A stretch of 57,651 nucleotides of DNA from Clostridia bacterium (GTDB lineage: Bacteria; Bacillota; Clostridia; TANB77; CAG-508), in assembly GCA_017469445.1 (NCBI GenBank), contig JAFUGK010000023.1, forward strand, positions 1-57,651. Direction: 5' to 3'. Shown piece after piece: positions 25,625-35,113 of the stretch. Within the stretch, counting starts at the first letter, position 1. The number at the start of each line of letters is the position of its first letter. Made by a program: the position numbers and the translations under genes. Below the pieces are notes generated by a model. The model was given only the letters and a program-made list of their open reading frames with translations. It did not search any database and was not told the DNA's origin.

Positions 25625-26998
25625 ATGCAAGTAAAAAAAGGTGAAGAGTATATTGTAGATATAATTGATAACGGACTAGATGGAGAAGGTATTGCTAAAA
25701 TTAATGATTTTACTATATTTGTAGCTCAAACTGTAAAAGGTGAAAAAGTTAAAGCATTAATTTTAAAGGTAAATAAAAGCTATGCATTTGCTAAAGCAAT
25801 AGAGATTATAGAAAAGTCTGAAAATAGAGTATATGAAGATTGTAGCACATATAGACGTTGTGGAGGATGCAGTTTAAGATATTTAGACTATGATACAACA
25901 TTAGATATAAAAGAAGAGATGGTTAAGAATTGCTTGAATAAGTTTAAGTTAAACAATATAAAAGTAAAACCTATAATAGCAATGGGAAATCCATTTAATT
26001 ATAGAAATAAATTGCAATATCCACTAGGAATAGATAGGAACGGGAATGCAATTATGGGAGTTTTTGCAAAACGTTCTCATGAAATAATTCCAGTAGAAAA
26101 CTGCAAAATACAAAATTCATTATCACAACAAGTTGCAAAAGATGCTTTTGAATTTATTAAAAGTAATAATATATCAGTATATAATGAAGCATCTTTAAAT
26201 GGAACAATTAGGCATATTATAATTAGAATTGGTGTTATTACAAATGAAATAATGTTAATTCTAGTTGTAAATGATAATAATATTAAAAAAGAGAAAGAAT
26301 TTGTAGAATATATAACCCATAAATATCCAGAAGTTAAAACAATTATAAAAAACTATAATACAAAAAATACTAATGTGATATTAGGAGATAAGAACGAAAT
26401 AATCTATGGAGATGGATATATATATGATTATTTAGGAGATTACAAATTTAAAATATCACCATTATCATTTTATCAAACAAATCCAGTACAAACAGAGGCT
26501 TTGTATAATAAAGCATTAAGTTATGCAAGCTTAACAGGTAAAGAAACAGTATTGGATTTGTACTGTGGAATTGGAACAATAGGCATATTTGCATCTAAAA
26601 AAGCAAAACAAGTTTATGGAATAGAAGTTATAGAAAATGCGGTAAAAGATGCACAGGAAAATGCTAAAATAAATGGTATAAAAAATGCTAATTTTTATTG
26701 CGGAGAAGTAGAAAATATATTATCTGATGTAATAGATAAAAATAATATAAAACCAGAAGTAGTTTTTGTGGATCCACCAAGAAAAGGGTTAGATAATAAA
26801 ACAATAGGTATACTAAAAGAATTATCACCCCAAAAAATTGTATATATAAGTTGTAATCCAGCAACACTTGCAAGAGATTTAAGCTTGTTGCAAGAAAAAT
26901 ACAATATAGAAGAAGTAACACCAGTAGATATGTTCCCATATACAAGCCATGTTGAGTGCGTAAGTGTAATGAAGTTAAAACAAATCGTTAAACACTAA
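25625..26998 (+). CDS. rlmD: 23S rRNA (uracil-5-)-methyltransferase, RlmD/RlmCD type
   Basis: The enzyme makes 5-methyluridine in 23S rRNA using S-adenosylmethionine. ATG at 25625 has GAAAGG upstream; the frame extends back into polC without support. The 457 residues contain an N-terminal TRAM RNA-binding domain, an iron-sulfur cysteine cluster (C..YRRCGGC near 74-82, plus C in PVENC), the SAM loop DLYCGIGTIG near 312, VDPPRKGLD near 382, catalytic SCNPATLARD near 411 and the conserved VDMFPYTSHVE near the C-terminus. It ends the polC operon. The codons for VDMFPYT carry one copy of the presumed integration repeat of the adjoining conjugative element. Confidence 0.93.
   Translation: MQVKKGEEYIVDIIDNGLDGEGIAKINDFTIFVAQTVKGEKVKALILKVNKSYAFAKAIEIIEKSENRVYEDCSTYRRCGGCSLRYLDYDTTLDIKEEMVKNCLNKFKLNNIKVKPIIAMGNPFNYRNKLQYPLGIDRNGNAIMGVFAKRSHEIIPVENCKIQNSLSQQVAKDAFEFIKSNNISVYNEASLNGTIRHIIIRIGVITNEIMLILVVNDNNIKKEKEFVEYITHKYPEVKTIIKNYNTKNTNVILGDKNEIIYGDGYIYDYLGDYKFKISPLSFYQTNPVQTEALYNKALSYASLTGKETVLDLYCGIGTIGIFASKKAKQVYGIEVIENAVKDAQENAKINGIKNANFYCGEVENILSDVIDKNNIKPEVVFVDPPRKGLDNKTIGILKELSPQKIVYISCNPATLARDLSLLQEKYNIEEVTPVDMFPYTSHVECVSVMKLKQIVKH
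26923..26943 (+). repeat. Presumed attachment-site repeat in rlmD
   Basis: A 21-bp stretch containing ATGTTCCCATATAC is repeated with one mismatch at 27109-27129. It encodes the conserved VDMFPYT of RlmD. The 3' end of this rRNA methyltransferase gene is a known insertion site of conjugative elements in Firmicutes. Confidence 0.65.
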
Positions 26999-27108
26999 TA
27001 ATATCAATGCTTTTGAAACTTTTTGCAAATGATAAAAATATCAAAAAAAAATCATTATTTTTAATAAAAAATCATAAAAATGAATAGATAAAAATAAGGT
27101 AAGAGTGT

Positions 27109-27129
27109 AGTAGACATGTTCCCATATAC
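27109..27129 (+). repeat. Second copy of the presumed attachment-site repeat
   Basis: The copy reads on in the same frame as VDMFPYTTHK before stopping to resemble rlmD. It is 186 bp right of the copy inside rlmD and precedes the first element gene by 200 bp. It marks the probable left edge of the element, or a scar of an earlier insertion. Confidence 0.6.
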
Positions 27130-27144
27130 CACTCATAAAATTTT

Positions 27145-27178
27145 AAGAAATGCTATTTTTAGGCATTTCTTTTTTTTA
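27145..27178 (+). terminator. Rho-independent terminator
   Basis: AAGAAATGC and GGCATTTCTT pair across TATTTTTA and lead into TTTTTTT. It insulates the element from rlmD transcription. Confidence 0.85.
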
Positions 27179-27219
27179 TAATATTTAGTTTTATCAATAA
27201 TTTGATAGCATTTTTTATC

Positions 27220-27318
27220 TATCTACTACCGATACTCTTAAAATCATAAGTACGTACTTAGTAGATAATAAAAAACTGATAAACCATATTAAAATAGCTA
27301 AAATCTTCTTATCTACTA
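27220..27318. promoter_or_regulatory. Nonamer repeats and a 14-bp palindrome upstream of the parAB genes
   Basis: TATCTACTA occurs at 27220-27228 and 27310-27318 and inverted at 27259-27267. The palindrome TAAGTACGTACTTA (27247-27260) touches the inverted copy. A related TAGTAGACA overlaps the att-like repeat at 27108. This could be a centromere-like ParB site, an operator for the first operon, or binding sites for recombination proteins. The 332-bp gap contains nothing else apart from a terminator. Confidence 0.5.
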
Positions 27319-27330
27319 ATAGGAGGATTT

Positions 27331-27801
27331 ATGAAGAAAAGATTTAAATTGTTAATACCAGAAAAAGCTGAAAAAGAAATCACTTTCATGCTTTTTAACA
27401 TCAATAATATAGATGAATTAATTAACAAAAGAAAAGAATATTACTATAATTCTATAAGAAATGGTAATAGAGAATATCTAAAGAGTTTAAAAATAGAATC
27501 TAATACAATGGAAGATATTATAGGAAAAATTGATGAGGATTATAGGATAAAAAGATATATACAGTTTAAAGAGTTAATTATAGAATTTATTAAAGATATT
27601 AGTAATAATAACGAAATTGATTATATATATAATGAAATTTTTACTGATAAATATATAAATAAGTATTCGGAAAAAAATATTGGGGATAAATTCAAATTTA
27701 GTGTTCAACAAATAAAAGAAATGGACATGTTATTAAAATGGATTATATATAATAGAGCAATAAGTAAAGGCATATATAAAAAGGAGGTTACAAATGAGTA
27801 A
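27331..27801 (+). CDS. First gene of the element, unknown function
   Basis: The product has 156 residues, is soluble, mainly helical and rich in Lys, Glu, Ile, Asn and Tyr. AGGAGG precedes the ATG. It overlaps the parA start by 8 bp, so it is translationally coupled to parAB, which suggests a role in replication, partition or control of these genes. The nonamer repeats lie immediately upstream, and autoregulation is possible. I recognise no domain. Confidence 0.75.
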   Translation: MKKRFKLLIPEKAEKEITFMLFNINNIDELINKRKEYYYNSIRNGNREYLKSLKIESNTMEDIIGKIDEDYRIKRYIQFKELIIEFIKDISNNNEIDYIYNEIFTDKYINKYSEKNIGDKFKFSVQQIKEMDMLLKWIIYNRAISKGIYKKEVTNE

Positions 27802-28612
27802 AGTAATAGCAATAGCCAATCAAAAAGGTGGAGTTGGTAAAACAACTACCACTTTTTCTTTAGGTGTAGCTCTTGCAAAACAAGGAAAGAAGGTATTACT
27901 AATTGATGCAGATCCGCAAGGAGACTTAACAACTTGTATGGGCTATTATAACCAAGATGAATTGCAGAATACTATTGGAACACTAATGTCAGATACAATA
28001 TATGATAAAGAAATAAAAATAAGAGAAAGCATATTACATCATAAAGAAGGTATTGATTTAATACCTTCCAATTTAGATTTATCTGCAGTAGAGATTTCAT
28101 TAGTAAATGCAATGAGCAGAGAGTTTACACTTAAAAATTCAATAAAAGATATAAGGGAAGAATATGACTATATCTTAATTGATTGTATGCCTAGTTTAGG
28201 GATGGTAACAATAAATGCCCTAGCTTGTAGCGATAAAATAATTATTCCTGTGCAGGGAGAATATTTAGCTGCAAAAGGTATGGGACATTTATTAAAGACA
28301 GTGAATAGAGTTCATAATCAAATCAATTCTAATTTAAAAATAGGAGGAGTATTACTTACACTTGTAGATAAAAGAACTAATTTGTCGAAAAATGTAAGAA
28401 ATATATTAGATGAAAATTATGGACAATATGTAAAGATATATAATACTGAAATTCCAAAAGCTATAAATACAGCAAAATCAAGTTCTACAGGAAAGAGTAT
28501 ATTTGAATACGATAAAAATAGTCCTGTTGCAGAAGCATACAGAAATTTAGCAAAGGAGGTTTTAGCAGATGAAAGAGAAAGAACAAGAAATGAAGCTTCC
28601 AAAGTTAGATGA
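27794..28612 (+). CDS. parA: ParA/Soj-type partition ATPase
   Basis: This 272-residue protein is a deviant Walker-A ATPase: KGGVGKTTTT near residue 10, DADPQGDLT near 39 and DCMPSLG near 121. Together with ParB it would segregate the excised, replicating circle or regulate the element. GGAGGT lies 8 bases upstream. It overlaps the preceding gene and parB (by 44 bp), so the three are one operon. Confidence 0.93.
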   Translation: MSKVIAIANQKGGVGKTTTTFSLGVALAKQGKKVLLIDADPQGDLTTCMGYYNQDELQNTIGTLMSDTIYDKEIKIRESILHHKEGIDLIPSNLDLSAVEISLVNAMSREFTLKNSIKDIREEYDYILIDCMPSLGMVTINALACSDKIIIPVQGEYLAAKGMGHLLKTVNRVHNQINSNLKIGGVLLTLVDKRTNLSKNVRNILDENYGQYVKIYNTEIPKAINTAKSSSTGKSIFEYDKNSPVAEAYRNLAKEVLADERERTRNEASKVR

Positions 28613-29519
28613 CTTATTTACTAGCCAAGCACAAAGAGATTATGAAAAAGCAGAAAAAGTAGAAGAAATTGATATAAGTAAGATAACAGATTTTCCAGAG
28701 CATCCATTTAAGGTTGCAAATGATGAAAAAATGCAAGAAATGGTCAAAAGTGTGATGGAATATGGAGTGATAGTACCTGTTATTGTAAGACCAAAAGAAA
28801 ATGGAACTTACGAAATGATTTCTGGACATAGAAGAAAAAAAGCGTGTGAACTTGCTGGAATAAAACAAATAAAGTGTATTGTTAAAGATTTGTCAGATGA
28901 TGAGGCAGTAATTCTTATGGTAGATAGTAATATACAAAGAGAAGAAATACTACCAAGCGAGAAAGCATTTGCATATAAAATGAAACTAGAAGCTATGAAA
29001 CATCAAGGAAAGAATATAAATATTGAAGAAGAAGAAACTTCTGCACCAATGGTGCCGAAGTTAACATCAAGAGAAATATTAGGTGAAGAAGTTGGAGAAA
29101 GTAGAGAAAATATAAGAAGATATATTCGACTTACACATCTAATACCAGATTTATTAGAACAAGTTGATTTAAAAAGAATATCATTTAGACCAGCAGTAGA
29201 ACTTTCTTATTTAAGTGAAGATAATCAATATGTAGTACAAAACATATTTGAATTTGATGAAGTTACACCATCATTAAGTCAAGCAATAAGATTAAAGAAA
29301 CTTGAACAAGAAGGAAGACTTACAGAAGAAAAAATAGAAGAAATTATGCAGCAAGAAAAGCCAAATCAAAAGGAATTTATAAAAATACACAATGAAAGAA
29401 TAGAAAAGTACATACCAACTACCATTAAAGAATCTGGAAAAGTAGAAGACTTTATTATTCAGTGTGTGGAAGAACATAACAAAAGAGAAAAAATAAGACA
29501 AGCAAGAGATATAAGATAA
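28569..29519 (+). CDS. parB: ParB-type partition protein
   Basis: The product has 316 residues. After an acidic start comes the ParB/Srx CTPase domain with ISGHRRKKA near 81 and SNIQREE near 119, then a helix-turn-helix-containing central domain (residues 150-250) and a basic C-terminal helix. It would bind centromere sites on the element and activate ParA. ATG at 28569 has AAAGGAGG upstream, though the second ATG at 28590 cannot be excluded. It overlaps parA by 44 bp. Candidate sites are the nonamers at 27220-27318. Confidence 0.9.
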   Translation: MKEKEQEMKLPKLDDLFTSQAQRDYEKAEKVEEIDISKITDFPEHPFKVANDEKMQEMVKSVMEYGVIVPVIVRPKENGTYEMISGHRRKKACELAGIKQIKCIVKDLSDDEAVILMVDSNIQREEILPSEKAFAYKMKLEAMKHQGKNINIEEEETSAPMVPKLTSREILGEEVGESRENIRRYIRLTHLIPDLLEQVDLKRISFRPAVELSYLSEDNQYVVQNIFEFDEVTPSLSQAIRLKKLEQEGRLTEEKIEEIMQQEKPNQKEFIKIHNERIEKYIPTTIKESGKVEDFIIQCVEEHNKREKIRQARDIR

Positions 29520-29633
29520 TGTGTGTGAACATTTTACAAAGTTTTCCCTTACAAACCCTTTCAAATACATACTATATTACAAACTAAAAGATAAATAATA
29601 TATTAAATATAATATAAATATTTATATATATAC

Positions 29634-29661
29634 TTGCATTTTTTAAAATAATATGTAAAAT
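29634..29661 (+). promoter_or_regulatory. Probable promoter of the cargo region
   Basis: TTGCAT (29634-29639) and TAAAAT (29656-29661) lie 16 bases apart, 25 bp before the gene at 29686. The 166-bp gap around it is otherwise A/T filler. Confidence 0.5.
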
Positions 29662-29685
29662 AAAGACATAAGGAGATGAGTAAGC

Positions 29686-30417
29686 ATGAAAATTAGAGAT
29701 GTAATAGTTTTAATAATAATAATTCTAGTAATAGCTTTAATTACAGCATATTTGATAGAAATAAACAATAGAACAAGTATAAAAGAGAGTAATGTAATAA
29801 GTATAGATGAAAGCATAATTGAACAGGAAAAAGAAGAAACAGATGAAATTCAAGTGTCAACAGAGAATGTGATTGAAGAAAGTAATGAAGTCGAAGAAAA
29901 TGTTATTTTAGCTGATAAAGAGGAAATACAACAAGAAATAGGGCAAACACAAAATGAAGTTGTAGTTCCACAAGAAAAAGAAAAGCCAACAACAAATACT
30001 CAAAAGAAAAAAGAAGATAGTCCAAAACAAGAAACTAAACAAGAGGAAACAAAGATAACTAGTCAACCAGAAAATACTAAAAAAGAAGAAAAGGTAGAAG
30101 AAACAAAACCTGTAGAAACACAAACAATAGAAGAACAACCTAAACAAGAAGAAGTAATAAAGACAGAAATTAAAGAACAAGAGCCACCAAAGTGTACTGA
30201 AACAAAACATGGTGTTGGAGTAGGCAATTCGAATAAATGGTTTAATTCAAAGCAAGATGCTATTGATGAATACGAAAGTATAATAAAAATATGGGGAGCT
30301 AAATGGGAGAGCTTTGAAATAGATAGTGAAACGTATGATAAGAATTGTCCTTATGGGTATGAAGTATGGAGTTGTCCTTTCTGTGGTAAATGGACTATAA
30401 ATTACTATTATAGATAA
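29686..30417 (+). CDS. Membrane-anchored protein with charged stalk and Cys-containing C-terminal domain
   Basis: The product has 243 residues: an N-terminal membrane helix (about 6-27), a stalk of about 140 residues made largely of Glu, Lys, Gln, Thr and Asn, and a C-terminal domain of about 70 residues beginning CTETKHGVGVGNSNKWF and ending in CPFCGKWTINYYYR. The C-terminal domain carries four cysteines including CPFC, which could bind metal or form disulfides outside the cell. AAGGAGATG precedes the start. It sits directly before the giant adhesin but is separated from it by a terminator-like hairpin. Probable surface-exposed cargo protein. Family unknown. Confidence 0.75.
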   Translation: MKIRDVIVLIIIILVIALITAYLIEINNRTSIKESNVISIDESIIEQEKEETDEIQVSTENVIEESNEVEENVILADKEEIQQEIGQTQNEVVVPQEKEKPTTNTQKKKEDSPKQETKQEETKITSQPENTKKEEKVEETKPVETQTIEEQPKQEEVIKTEIKEQEPPKCTETKHGVGVGNSNKWFNSKQDAIDEYESIIKIWGAKWESFEIDSETYDKNCPYGYEVWSCPFCGKWTINYYYR

Positions 30418-30432
30418 TTAAATATTTTTGAT

Positions 30433-30466
30433 AGAGCAAGTAGGGATACTTGTTCTTTTTTTATTA
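30433..30466 (+). terminator. Rho-independent terminator
   Basis: AGAGCAAGTA and TACTTGTTCT pair across GGGA with one wobble and lead into TTTTTT, 16 bp after the preceding stop. Confidence 0.8.
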
Positions 30467-30486
30467 AAAAAATGGAGGTAAGTAGA

Positions 30487-33400
30487 ATGAAAGTAAAAAA
30501 ATATAAAAATATAATTTCAATAATAATGATAATACTAATGATGTTTAATATAATTCAACCTGTATTAGCTATATCAGGAAGTAGTAGATATAATGGCGCA
30601 CAATATGGTTCAAAAATGTTTACAACTGATAATCAAGGAAGCACAAATGGAGTACTAATAAGAAGGTTAAATGATTTGAATTCTGGAGAAAAGATAACTG
30701 TCTTCTGTGCAGAATATGGAGTAGATTTTACTACAGGAACTCAATATAATGGAGTCTATTATAATCCAACAGACCCATCCATTAAGAGAGCGTGTAAAAT
30801 TGCTTACTTCGGATGGTATAAAGATTTTGGAGATTACACAGTAGATGGTGGAATATTAGCAGCAGATATGAAATGGGTAAAATGGGCATATGTATTTACA
30901 CAACAATATATCTGGGAGACATTAGGTCAAAGTAGTGCAACATTTGTAAAAGCAGATGAACAAGCAGGATATGTTGAATATAAAAATTCGATAGATAATC
31001 AAATAAATCAAATGAATTTAAGACCAAGTTTCGATGGAATAATAATAAATATTCAAGCAGGAGAAACAAAAATAATTGATGATACAAATGGTGTTTTAGC
31101 AGGTTATAATGCAATAGATGTAACACAAGATGGTGTTAGATATCAGCATGTTGCTGGAAGTAACTCTATGACTATATCTGTAGATGAAAATATTACAACG
31201 GATAGTATAATAATATCTGATAGCACTTTTAGAGCATGGGGAATGTTAAAAGAAGCTACAGAAGATTATGATACAACCATATATTTTGAATTCCCATCTG
31301 GAGTACAAAATCAAATATATTCAATGTCATATAATGATCCTGTATCTTTAAAGTTAGAATTAAAGATAGAGAATTATGGTAAATTGGAACTACAAAAATT
31401 AAATACTAATGGAGATTTAATAGATGGTGCTGTATTTAATATCACAGGACCAAATGGATATAACGAAGATATTACTATAACAAATGGAAAGATTACAATA
31501 GATAAATTAAAGAAAGGTATATATACAATTACAGAAAAAGTAACTCCTCATGGCTATTTGAAAGATAATAGAGTATATAATGTAGAAGTTAAGGCAAATG
31601 AAACAGCAACAACAGCAATAGTAAATGGAGAGCCAACAGGAACTATACAAGTAATTAAGAAAAGTGAACAAGGAGATTTAATAAAAGGTACGATATTTAA
31701 AGTAACAGCAAATGAAGATATAAAAAATGCTGCAGGAACAATAACATATTATACAAGTGGGCAATTAGTTGCAAATATAACAACAGATAATAGTGGAGTT
31801 GCTGAAATAACAAATCTTCCATTAGGTAAATATGTCGTAGAAGAAACACAGGCAACAACAGGTTACTTGTTAGACACTACAAAGCATAATGTTACATTAT
31901 CATATAAAGACCAGACTCAAAAGATAATTACAGAGAACTTTGAAAAAATAGATACAACTCCAATAGGAGAAATAAAAGTAGTCAAAACAGATAACTATAA
32001 TAACGGAATAAAAGGTGCAGAAATAGCACTTTTTGCAAGAGAAGATATAAAGAATGTAGCTGGAACAACGATATGGTATCATAAAGGAGATTTAGTAACA
32101 TATGGTTACACAAATGAAGATGGAATAGTAACATTTTCTAATCTTCATTTGGGAAAATACTATGTACAAGAAACAACTCCACCAGAAGGTTATGTGTTAA
32201 ACACAAATGAATTTGATACAGAATTGAAGTATAAAGACCAAACAACAAAAGTAATATACTCTGAAATTGGTAATATTGTAGATGATGAAGAAAAAGGGAC
32301 AATAACAATAGTAAAAACAGATTCAGAAACATACTCAATGCCACAAGGAGATGCAACTTTTGAAGGAGCAGTATATAAGGTATATGCAAATGAGGATATA
32401 TATAATAAGGCTGGAACACATAAATTTTATTCAAAAGGAGATTTAGTAGCTACTAGAATAATGAACGCAGAAGGAATTACAGATGATGTTACAGATTTAC
32501 CATTAGGGAAATATATAGTTAAGGAAGAAATAGCACCAGAAGGTTATTTGTTAGATAATGAAGAATATGTGGTTAATTTAAAACATCATTATTTTGAAAG
32601 AGGAATTTCAAACTTTATAATAAGTGCAGAAAATGTTAAAAAAATGGGAGTACATATTTTTAAATCAGGCATAAAAGAAAACACAGGTGTAACACCTGGA
32701 TTAGAAGGAGTAGAATTCACTATTAAATTATATTCAGATGTAGAAAAAGCATTAGAACAAGGATATAGTTATGAAGAAATATGGGAAGCTGAAGAAGATA
32801 TAGGTTTAAGAAGTAATGAATCAAGAGAAAAAGAAATAATTGCTCCAACATATGAAATAATAACAACTGATAGTGAAGGTAATGCATATACAGAAAATAA
32901 ATTACCTTATGGAAAATACATTGTAAAAGAAACTAAAACACCAGAAGACTATGAAACATCAGCTGATTTTACTTTTTCTATAACAGATGATGAAACAGAA
33001 ATAAAAGAAATAGCAAAGAAAACAAAACATATAGTAGTAAATAATGAACAATTAGAAGCATATATTAAGCTAATCAAGAAAGACAAAAATACAGGAAAGC
33101 AAGTTACATTAAGTTCTGCAACATTTGAAATTAAAGCAACAGAAGATATATATGATAGAGCTACAAAAAGAATATTATTTGAAAAAGGGGAAAGTATTTC
33201 GCAAAAAATCGGAAGTACAACTTATACATCTTTTACAACTAATGCAGATAATATAGTAGTTCCAGACAATTCATATAATAGCAAAAACGATAATAAAGGC
33301 GAAGTTACTACTCCATTAAAATTACCTGTAGGTAGTTACGAAATAGTAGAGATAGGAGTGCCAGATGGCTTTTTAAAATCAGATGAGTCAATTAAATTTG

Positions 33401-35049
33401 AGATTAAAAATATTAAAGACTATGACACAGATAATAACGAGGATTTTATAAAAGAGATAGTTATTAAAAATGAACAACCAACAGGAATAATAGAATTAGA
33501 AAAATCTGTTGCATTAAGAGAAGATGTAGATACTTCATTTGTTGATATATCAGATTTATCTAATATAGAATTTAAGCTTTATGCTAAAGAAGATATTATA
33601 GATAAAGTAGATGGAAGTAAGATTTATGAAAAAGGACAAGAAATTGAAAAGTATAATCTAACTAAGGAAGGAAAGCTAACAATTACTAATCTTCCAATAG
33701 GTATATATGAAATTGCAGAAAGTAAAACTTTAAATGGACTTGTATTAAATAAGACTAAATTTGAGGTTAAATTCGAACAAGAGGACTTAACAACAAAAGT
33801 TTATAATAGAGATTTAAATATATCAAATGATACTACTTTAATAGAAATTTCTAAAACAGATATAACGGGAGATAAAGAATTAGAGGGAGCTAGACTTTCT
33901 GTATTAGATGAAGAAGGAAATATAATAGACACATGGATTTCAAGTGATAAATCTCATAAAATTGAAGGATTAGTAGTAGGTAAAGAATACACACTAAAAG
34001 AAGAAATAGCACCAGAAGGTTATCTTGTAGCAACAGATATAAGCTTTATAGTAGAGGAAACAAATAAGATTCAAAAAGTTACTATGAAAGATAAAATGGT
34101 TTCAATGACTAAAACAGATATTGGAGGTAATGAGATAGAAGGAGCAAAAATTCAAATAATCGATAAAGAAGGAAACATAGTAGATGAGTGGGTATCTACA
34201 AAAGAGGCTCATAAGATAAAAAATCTTATTGAAAATGAAACATATATATTACATGAAGAAATAGCTCCAGAGGGGTTTGTGAAAGCTACTGATACAACAT
34301 TTAAAGTAACAGATGAAAAGGAAGACCAACATATTGAATTAATAAACAAAATAGTGGAAATTAGTAAAATAGATTTAACAAGTGGAGAAGAACTAGAAGG
34401 AGCAGAATTAGAGGTAACTGATGAAGATGGAAACTTAATAGATAAATGGACATCAACAAAAGAAGCTCATAAAGTAAAAGGACTAGAAGAAGGTAAAACA
34501 TACATATTAAAAGAGCTTATATCTCCTAATGGATATGATATTGCTGAAGAAATAAAATTTGTTGTAAGCACTAAAAAAAGCACTCAAAAAATAATTATGG
34601 GAGATAAAACAATACTTAAAAATATAAAGGTTATGAAAGTAGATGCAGAAACAAAAGAAGTTATAACAGATGATTTTGTTTTTGGAATTTATGAAGATGC
34701 AGAAGCCAATAAGCTAATACAAGAAATAAAATCAAATAAAGAAGAAGGAAGCGTTTTATTTGAAAACTTAACATATGGAATATATTATTTAAAAGAAATA
34801 AAAGCACCAATGGATTATGAAATATCTGAAAGAATAGTTAAAGTTGAAATAAATGAAAATGGAATATTTGTAGATGATGAACAAGTAGAAGAAATAGATA
34901 ATACAATAGAGTTCCTATTCGAAAATACAAAATTAGAAGTTCCTAAAACAGGGGATGAAAGCAAAATAAAACTATTTGCAGGAATAATGATACTGTCTTT
35001 ACTTGGAATGATATATATTGTTATAAAAAATAGTAACAAAAATAAATAA
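30487..35049 (+). CDS. Giant thioester-domain, Cna-B repeat, cell-wall-anchored adhesin (element cargo)
   Basis: ATG at 30487 follows GGAGGT by 7-8 bases; ATG at 30472 lies before that site. About 1520 residues. Signal peptide (1-30); thioester domain with TVFCAEYG (Cys near 74) and TQQYIW (Gln near 138); about eleven SpaA/Cna-B modules; sorting signal VPKTGDES, membrane segment and a Lys/Asn tail. The motif starts with Val instead of the usual Leu, which may suit the element's own class B sortase at 55021. Modules four to eight align in order with modules two to six of the chromosomal adhesin at 6003. Its role is inferred to be covalent adhesion to host or to partner cells. Confidence 0.9.
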   Translation: MKVKKYKNIISIIMIILMMFNIIQPVLAISGSSRYNGAQYGSKMFTTDNQGSTNGVLIRRLNDLNSGEKITVFCAEYGVDFTTGTQYNGVYYNPTDPSIKRACKIAYFGWYKDFGDYTVDGGILAADMKWVKWAYVFTQQYIWETLGQSSATFVKADEQAGYVEYKNSIDNQINQMNLRPSFDGIIINIQAGETKIIDDTNGVLAGYNAIDVTQDGVRYQHVAGSNSMTISVDENITTDSIIISDSTFRAWGMLKEATEDYDTTIYFEFPSGVQNQIYSMSYNDPVSLKLELKIENYGKLELQKLNTNGDLIDGAVFNITGPNGYNEDITITNGKITIDKLKKGIYTITEKVTPHGYLKDNRVYNVEVKANETATTAIVNGEPTGTIQVIKKSEQGDLIKGTIFKVTANEDIKNAAGTITYYTSGQLVANITTDNSGVAEITNLPLGKYVVEETQATTGYLLDTTKHNVTLSYKDQTQKIITENFEKIDTTPIGEIKVVKTDNYNNGIKGAEIALFAREDIKNVAGTTIWYHKGDLVTYGYTNEDGIVTFSNLHLGKYYVQETTPPEGYVLNTNEFDTELKYKDQTTKVIYSEIGNIVDDEEKGTITIVKTDSETYSMPQGDATFEGAVYKVYANEDIYNKAGTHKFYSKGDLVATRIMNAEGITDDVTDLPLGKYIVKEEIAPEGYLLDNEEYVVNLKHHYFERGISNFIISAENVKKMGVHIFKSGIKENTGVTPGLEGVEFTIKLYSDVEKALEQGYSYEEIWEAEEDIGLRSNESREKEIIAPTYEIITTDSEGNAYTENKLPYGKYIVKETKTPEDYETSADFTFSITDDETEIKEIAKKTKHIVVNNEQLEAYIKLIKKDKNTGKQVTLSSATFEIKATEDIYDRATKRILFEKGESISQKIGSTTYTSFTTNADNIVVPDNSYNSKNDNKGEVTTPLKLPVGSYEIVEIGVPDGFLKSDESIKFEIKNIKDYDTDNNEDFIKEIVIKNEQPTGIIELEKSVALREDVDTSFVDISDLSNIEFKLYAKEDIIDKVDGSKIYEKGQEIEKYNLTKEGKLTITNLPIGIYEIAESKTLNGLVLNKTKFEVKFEQEDLTTKVYNRDLNISNDTTLIEISKTDITGDKELEGARLSVLDEEGNIIDTWISSDKSHKIEGLVVGKEYTLKEEIAPEGYLVATDISFIVEETNKIQKVTMKDKMVSMTKTDIGGNEIEGAKIQIIDKEGNIVDEWVSTKEAHKIKNLIENETYILHEEIAPEGFVKATDTTFKVTDEKEDQHIELINKIVEISKIDLTSGEELEGAELEVTDEDGNLIDKWTSTKEAHKVKGLEEGKTYILKELISPNGYDIAEEIKFVVSTKKSTQKIIMGDKTILKNIKVMKVDAETKEVITDDFVFGIYEDAEANKLIQEIKSNKEEGSVLFENLTYGIYYLKEIKAPMDYEISERIVKVEINENGIFVDDEQVEEIDNTIEFLFENTKLEVPKTGDESKIKLFAGIMILSLLGMIYIVIKNSNKNK

Positions 35050-35065
35050 GATTAAAAATCAATGT

Positions 35066-35096
35066 AAAAGGGTTGAAGTAAAATTCAACCCTTTTT
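35066..35096 (+). terminator. Rho-independent terminator of the adhesin gene
   Basis: AAAAGGGTTGAA and TTCAACCCTTTT pair around GTAAAA, followed by T. Confidence 0.9.
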
Positions 35097-35113
35097 GCGT
35101 TATAGGAGGAGAA

